Below are positions 6,209 through 9,337 of a stretch of 9,337 bases of DNA, piece after piece. The notes under the pieces are model-generated. The model was not told the origin of the DNA and made no database searches. It was given only the letters and a program-made list of their open reading frames with translations. Numbering within the stretch: position 1 is the stretch's first letter; each line of letters starts with the position of its first letter. The DNA comes from Phycisphaerales bacterium (GTDB taxonomy: Bacteria; Planctomycetota; Phycisphaerae; UBA1845), in NCBI GenBank assembly GCA_030612785.1, contig JAUWNF010000097.1, positions 1 to 9,337 on the forward strand. Reading direction: 5' to 3'. Made by a program: the position numbers and the translations under genes.

Positions 6209-6229
6209 CTTTCAGCTATAGCCTCTGCG

Positions 6230-7879
6230 CTAGGACTTAGGAGGAAATCGGCGCGGTAAGAGTTCGTACCGTCGCGGAGACCCCAGGTCAACCGTCGAAA
6301 CATGGGCGTTGAACTGCTCCGCGATAAAGACGGTTGCCAATCCTGTCTCCGGCACCATCACGTCCTTGACGCGCGTGTGTCGCGAAGCCACAGGACCCCA
6401 GGAAGCCTCTGAAGCCTTGGACGTTTGCTCATATGCGACTACGTAGGCCTTCTCGAGGGCCCCCAGGCCGGATGCCAATTGCTGACCGACGAGCAAGTCG
6501 TGAGTGGGCATGTTCGAGCCCGTGAACATGCAGGAGAGTCGGTGTGTGCCCGGCTCAACACGGCCAACCCAGATGTGGATTGCATTGGGAAGAAGCTCCC
6601 ATTGCCTCACGTCCGCCTCCTCCCGGTTCAGTACTTCGATTAGCATTCCGACGTACTGAATACCATAACTACCGTGCTGATGCAGAACCTTGCCGATCTC
6701 CTCGGTTGTTTCTTTGCGCTCCTGAGCCAGGTCCTTGAGCGACGGCCCTCGGCCGGCGGCCTGGCCGAACAGATTGAGGCTCTGGACGGCCGCTCCCCGA
6801 TACGCCCCGTCAATGAACACATCAGCGGCTATGACCGCCTCGCTGGGTGGCCGGTAGCCGTCGTGAACGTAGTTCACGGTCCGGCTGATGCCGCCGACAG
6901 TGCCCACCTTCGTCTTCTGAGGACGGCTTCCGGTCGCGGTGATGATTACCAGGTTCGCCTGGGCAAGCCCTTCGAGAGGTTTCGAGAATAGATGGCCCCG
7001 CGCTCGGGCTTCGCTGCGAAAAGGCGGTATCATAGCGTTGGGATAGGCGTATCGCCCGTCGGGCCCCGTCCAGGTTTTCAGCTCCTGAGGGGTGCGTTCG
7101 AGGCTCTCGCGCCAGGCGCTGCACAACTCCTCGAAGAAGTCCTTCGCCTCGTCCCAGCTCGCGGCGGCGCGCGTGGCTCTACCCTGCTGTATGTAGCAGA
7201 TCGTGCGGAGGATGTAGGCAGCGAGGAAGTCTCGTTGAAACACGCTGTAACCCCGATTCGAACACCTCTCATTGTGCTTGAATCGCCCGTCTTTCGAACA
7301 CTGACCCTCAACCCCCACCAGCGCCCCTTTGCTGAATCGATCCGTCATGAGCGCTCGGTCGCAGGCCACGCGCGCGTTATCGAAGTCGCCAGCTTGCATG
7401 AGAACCGCAGCGTGCAGAAGTTCGATCATGGCACGCTCGTACGCTTCACCCTGCCAGACCTTTCCAGCCTCGTCGAAAAACAGACTTGCGTATCCTGCCG
7501 CCTGGCCAAGCGTCAGATCGTTGGTAAGAAGAATCCCCTCATAGAGTGCCTTCTGCGCCGCTTCCACCTCACCTGCTGCCAGGCAAGCCGACGCATAATC
7601 CAGTATGGTCACTCCGGCGTCCCTCGATCGACGATCAATAGGCTTCTCCATTTCCTTCACCGCGGTTTCGCGAAGCTGCCGAGCAGTCGCCTCATAGGAA
7701 GCGTAGCCCCAGTTCATCTCGGCGTAGACTTCCTTCTTGGGCGTCGCACAGCCCCCGACCAACGACTGAATCAGGACCACGCATCCCAGGATGTGAGTTA
7801 CTCGCCACACATCATCATGACGGAAACCCGGCCCCTGGTGCGTGGTGTCGGCGCATCGACTTGGGTTCTCGTTCAGCAT
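6230..7879 (-). CDS. COG3014-type TPR lipoprotein
   Basis: A 549-residue predicted lipoprotein. The signal peptide ends in LVGGC with lipidation at C44. The N-terminal half has TPR-like helical repeats: about 86-118 (ILDYASACLAAGEVEAAQKALYEG), 145-180 (GEAYERAMIELLHAAVLMQAGDFDNARVACDRAL, close to a hallmark segment of COG3014 proteins) and 215-250. A cysteine pair at 194 and 206 could form a disulphide in the periplasm. The C-terminal half is predicted beta-rich, with NLVIITATGSRPQKTK (309-324) and RQWELLPNAIHIWVGRVEPGTHRL (425-448). The latter matches the R.W..LP..I...R..PG.H.L pattern of the family. GGGGA about 7 nt before ATG supports the start, and 11 bp separate it from the second LpoB-like gene. 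COG3014 genes often neighbour ycfL and lpoB; the molecular function is not established. Family assignment is from memory of patterns. Confidence 0.75.
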   Translation of the reverse strand: MLNENPSRCADTTHQGPGFRHDDVWRVTHILGCVVLIQSLVGGCATPKKEVYAEMNWGYASYEATARQLRETAVKEMEKPIDRRSRDAGVTILDYASACLAAGEVEAAQKALYEGILLTNDLTLGQAAGYASLFFDEAGKVWQGEAYERAMIELLHAAVLMQAGDFDNARVACDRALMTDRFSKGALVGVEGQCSKDGRFKHNERCSNRGYSVFQRDFLAAYILRTICYIQQGRATRAAASWDEAKDFFEELCSAWRESLERTPQELKTWTGPDGRYAYPNAMIPPFRSEARARGHLFSKPLEGLAQANLVIITATGSRPQKTKVGTVGGISRTVNYVHDGYRPPSEAVIAADVFIDGAYRGAAVQSLNLFGQAAGRGPSLKDLAQERKETTEEIGKVLHQHGSYGIQYVGMLIEVLNREEADVRQWELLPNAIHIWVGRVEPGTHRLSCMFTGSNMPTHDLLVGQQLASGLGALEKAYVVAYEQTSKASEASWGPVASRHTRVKDVMVPETGLATVFIAEQFNAHVSTVDLGSPRRYELLPRRFPPKS

Positions 7880-7890
7880 GTCTTCGTCCC

Positions 7891-8538
7891 CTAGTCCTGG
7901 AAATCCCGAGTGGTGAATGCCGCCGCAGAGGTCACGGCATTCTGCCAGGCAAGCTCCCCGGTCTCCGCGTCGACCAACGAGAAGACCATTTGAAGCTCAA
8001 TCACCTTCTGATTTCGGACCTTCCCCTTCTCGTCAGGGATCGGGATCACCTTGTCCAAGGACGCGAAAGTAGCCCCCAGCAAGTAGTCCACTCCGTGGCG
8101 AGACTTCAGCTCCCCTGCTCTGCCGTGGCTGGCCTCCTCATCAGGGTGCCAACCCACGAGATCCGCACGCAAGCGGCGCTCGAGCTCAAGGTCGACGAAC
8201 TCGACCCGCGACTGCAGGGCACGTTTCAAGTGCGTCCTCATGCGGTCCATGTACGCGTTTCGCGCGTCCGCGAACAAGTATTGGTTCGTGTCGTTCTCGA
8301 CTTTCACCATCGCGATGCGCGGCGGCGCCTGGCCCTGGTAGAAAAGCGCCTCGCGGACCATGTCCCGGACCATCAAGTCGGCTACTCGCCGGATCTCGGG
8401 CTCGCCCAGAAAGCTGCCCGTGACCAGCGCCTTGCGTCCGGCATCCCCGGGCCCTGCACATCCCGCCATAACCGTCAGCAGCAACAGAGCCGCCGTCCCA
8501 TGGCCCAACCATTGCATATCACATCTGGAGGTTGACAT
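7891..8538 (-). CDS. LpoB-like lipoprotein (second copy)
   Basis: A 215-residue predicted lipoprotein with signal peptide ending VMAGC (C27). The mature domain follows the LpoB pattern: VTGSFLGEPEIRRVADLMVRDMV (39-61), PRIAMVKVENDTNQYL (73-88), a helix with DRMRTHLKRAL (98-108), GVDYLLGATFASLD (149-162), and the final strand pair QMVFSLVDAETGELAWQNA (183-201). In Escherichia coli, LpoB is an outer-membrane lipoprotein that reaches through the periplasm to activate PBP1B. That long disordered Pro-rich linker is missing here, so reach and partner may differ. ATG 8538 has GAAGG at 6 nt, overlapping the stop of the first copy. With 10-bp and 11-bp gaps on either side it is clearly cotranscribed with its neighbours. 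Identification as LpoB-family is good, but a PBP-activating role is only inferred. Confidence 0.8.
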   Translation of the reverse strand: MSTSRCDMQWLGHGTAALLLLTVMAGCAGPGDAGRKALVTGSFLGEPEIRRVADLMVRDMVREALFYQGQAPPRIAMVKVENDTNQYLFADARNAYMDRMRTHLKRALQSRVEFVDLELERRLRADLVGWHPDEEASHGRAGELKSRHGVDYLLGATFASLDKVIPIPDEKGKVRNQKVIELQMVFSLVDAETGELAWQNAVTSAAAFTTRDFQD

Positions 8539-8548
8539 TGCTTGGCCT

Positions 8549-9187
8549 TCAGTCCGGAGTAACGGTCTTTACGAGGTAATCATGGGTCCACAACACTTCA
8601 CCGGTGACGGCATCCACTAACTCGAAAGTCATTAACATCTCGACGATCTGCACGCCACCGTCGCGCTTGGCCAGCTCATGGTACACGCCGGAAAGGAAGC
8701 AGTCGATTGCAGGTCGGCTTCCGGTCCCGCGATTGGTCACTATTCCCGCCGCCTGGGCATCCTTCCGCTCGGTGATCGCGTCCTCCAGTGACTTGCGGGT
8801 GACGACGAACCTGGCGGCGCAATCACTTTCTCTACTGCAGGTCCGATGGAGAATCGTCTGGATCCGCTGGACAACCATGTCCGCGCTGCCGCCGACAAAA
8901 GGCTCATTGGTGTGGTTGTCGACGCTCACGATGCCGATCCACACGGGAGGGTCGCTCCGCTGCAGCAGAGGGTGAGGGACCAGATCACGACCCATCTCCT
9001 CCGCGCAGTGCTGGAGGTCTCCGGGACGAAGGCCTGGGACGAAGCCCGTAACCATCGCGGTGGTCTTCTGCGGCGGCGCAGCACACCCGACCCATTGGAG
9101 AGCGATGAGCAATAGCCCCGCAACCGCCGGGATTCGCTGCGGAAGCGGGCCCATTCCTAGCGGATACGCTCCGCGCATGTTCGGCAT
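8549..9187 (-). CDS. LpoB-like lipoprotein (first copy)
   Basis: Read from ATG 9187 this gives 212 residues with a hydrophobic segment AVAGLLLIALQWVGC and lipidation at C35. The mature part parallels the next gene: AMVTGFVPGLRPGDLQ (44-59), IGIVSVDNHTNEPF (84-97), an amphipathic helix around VQRIQTILHRT, IDCFLSGVYHEL (161-172), and MLMTFELVDAVTGEVLW (184-200). Between helix and strand it carries two cysteines (C117, C123) absent from the second copy. The frame is open back to a TTG at 9277, but that would put the promoter inside the gene. ATG 9187 has GAGG at 9 nt and gives a plausible signal peptide; ATG 9178 and ATG 9154 remain possible. First gene of the lipoprotein operon. Family membership is likely; target unknown. 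Confidence 0.75.
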   Translation of the reverse strand: MPNMRGAYPLGMGPLPQRIPAVAGLLLIALQWVGCAAPPQKTTAMVTGFVPGLRPGDLQHCAEEMGRDLVPHPLLQRSDPPVWIGIVSVDNHTNEPFVGGSADMVVQRIQTILHRTCSRESDCAARFVVTRKSLEDAITERKDAQAAGIVTNRGTGSRPAIDCFLSGVYHELAKRDGGVQIVEMLMTFELVDAVTGEVLWTHDYLVKTVTPD

Positions 9188-9232
9188 ATCTCCCAACCTC
9201 GTGCCCGCCCCGCGTCGTGAATCACCTTCACA

Positions 9233-9245
9233 GTATGCAGCATAC
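9233..9245. promoter_or_regulatory. Inverted repeat over the -10 box (possible operator)
   Basis: GTATGC and GCATAC form a perfect 6-bp inverted repeat around one central base and cover the whole -10 box of the predicted promoter. A symmetric site at this place would suit a dimeric repressor, but it is short and could be chance. No regulator gene is in the window. Confidence 0.3.
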
Positions 9246-9267
9246 CCGCTCGGAGTCTGCTTGCCAA
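9239..9267 (-). promoter_or_regulatory. Sigma70-type promoter of the lipoprotein operon
   Basis: On the - strand TTGGCA (9262-9267) and TATGCT (9239-9244) are separated by exactly 17 bp, matching five and four of six consensus bases. Transcription would start near 9231, leaving a leader of about 45 nt before ATG 9187. This supports the shorter first gene. Confidence 0.55.
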
Positions 9268-9337
9268 ACCGCCGCAAGTCGAACTTCCGCAGGACTAGTA
9301 CCGCGTTTCACGAGTAGTGCGACTATGTTGATCGCTG

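Noticed and set aside
6992..7894. 300-codon + strand frame opposite the COG3014-type gene
   Set aside because: Antisense shadow; the - strand product has a signal peptide, TPR pattern and operon spacing, and the + frame has none.
9188..9277. N-terminal extension of the first LpoB-like gene to TTG 9277
   Set aside because: It would bury the signal peptide 50 residues in and include the predicted promoter; ATG 9187 fits better.
1..9337. tRNA, rRNA, CRISPR array, transposase or integrase
   Set aside because: Looked for and not seen: no regular spaced direct repeats, no tRNA-like cloverleaf noticed, and no mobile-element protein among the open frames.

Overview
The window looks like a piece of a GC-rich, diderm (Gram-negative-type) bacterial chromosome. 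Several predicted lipoprotein signal peptides and LpoB/YcfL-like envelope lipoproteins point to an outer membrane. Two things tentatively suggest a planctomycete-like organism: a chemotaxis set with CheD, CheX and an HDOD protein, and a dispersed-type palindrome beginning TGTAGCGTC. I recall similar palindromes from planctomycete genomes but cannot check this here, so the lineage is an inference.

Left part (1-4308, + strand): a chemotaxis operon, entered in the middle. It runs cheD (5' end missing), an HDOD-domain gene, cheY, cheX-like, cheR, cheB. The first four are tightly packed: 4-bp overlap, 10-bp gap, 47-bp overlap. The methylesterase CheB, methyltransferase CheR and deamidase CheD set receptor adaptation. 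CheY is the diffusible response regulator, and the CheX-like protein is its likely phosphatase. CheA, CheW and receptors are not in the window. Two spacers are unusual. The cheX-cheR spacer holds a 14-codon ORF with a strong ribosome-binding site followed by a 65-bp palindromic element that ends next to the cheR ribosome-binding site. The cheR-cheB spacer is filled by a 34-codon ORF that resembles the C-terminal end of CheD, probably the remnant of a second cheD once placed cheR-cheD-cheB.

Middle (4309-4703): a convergent spacer with inverted repeats and no convincing gene.

Right part (4704-9187, - strand): six consecutive predicted lipoprotein genes. In transcription order they are two tandem LpoB-like proteins, a large TPR protein of the COG3014 type, a small acidic lipoprotein, a YcfL-like (DUF1425) lipoprotein, and an unrecognised lipoprotein. 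The first five are closely spaced and probably one operon, behind a good sigma70-type promoter (TTGGCA, 17 bp, TATGCT) at 9239-9267. In gammaproteobacteria ycfL and lpoB are neighbours and LpoB activates the peptidoglycan synthase PBP1B. COG3014 genes often accompany them. The cluster is therefore probably an envelope or peptidoglycan-related module whose function outside gammaproteobacteria is not established.
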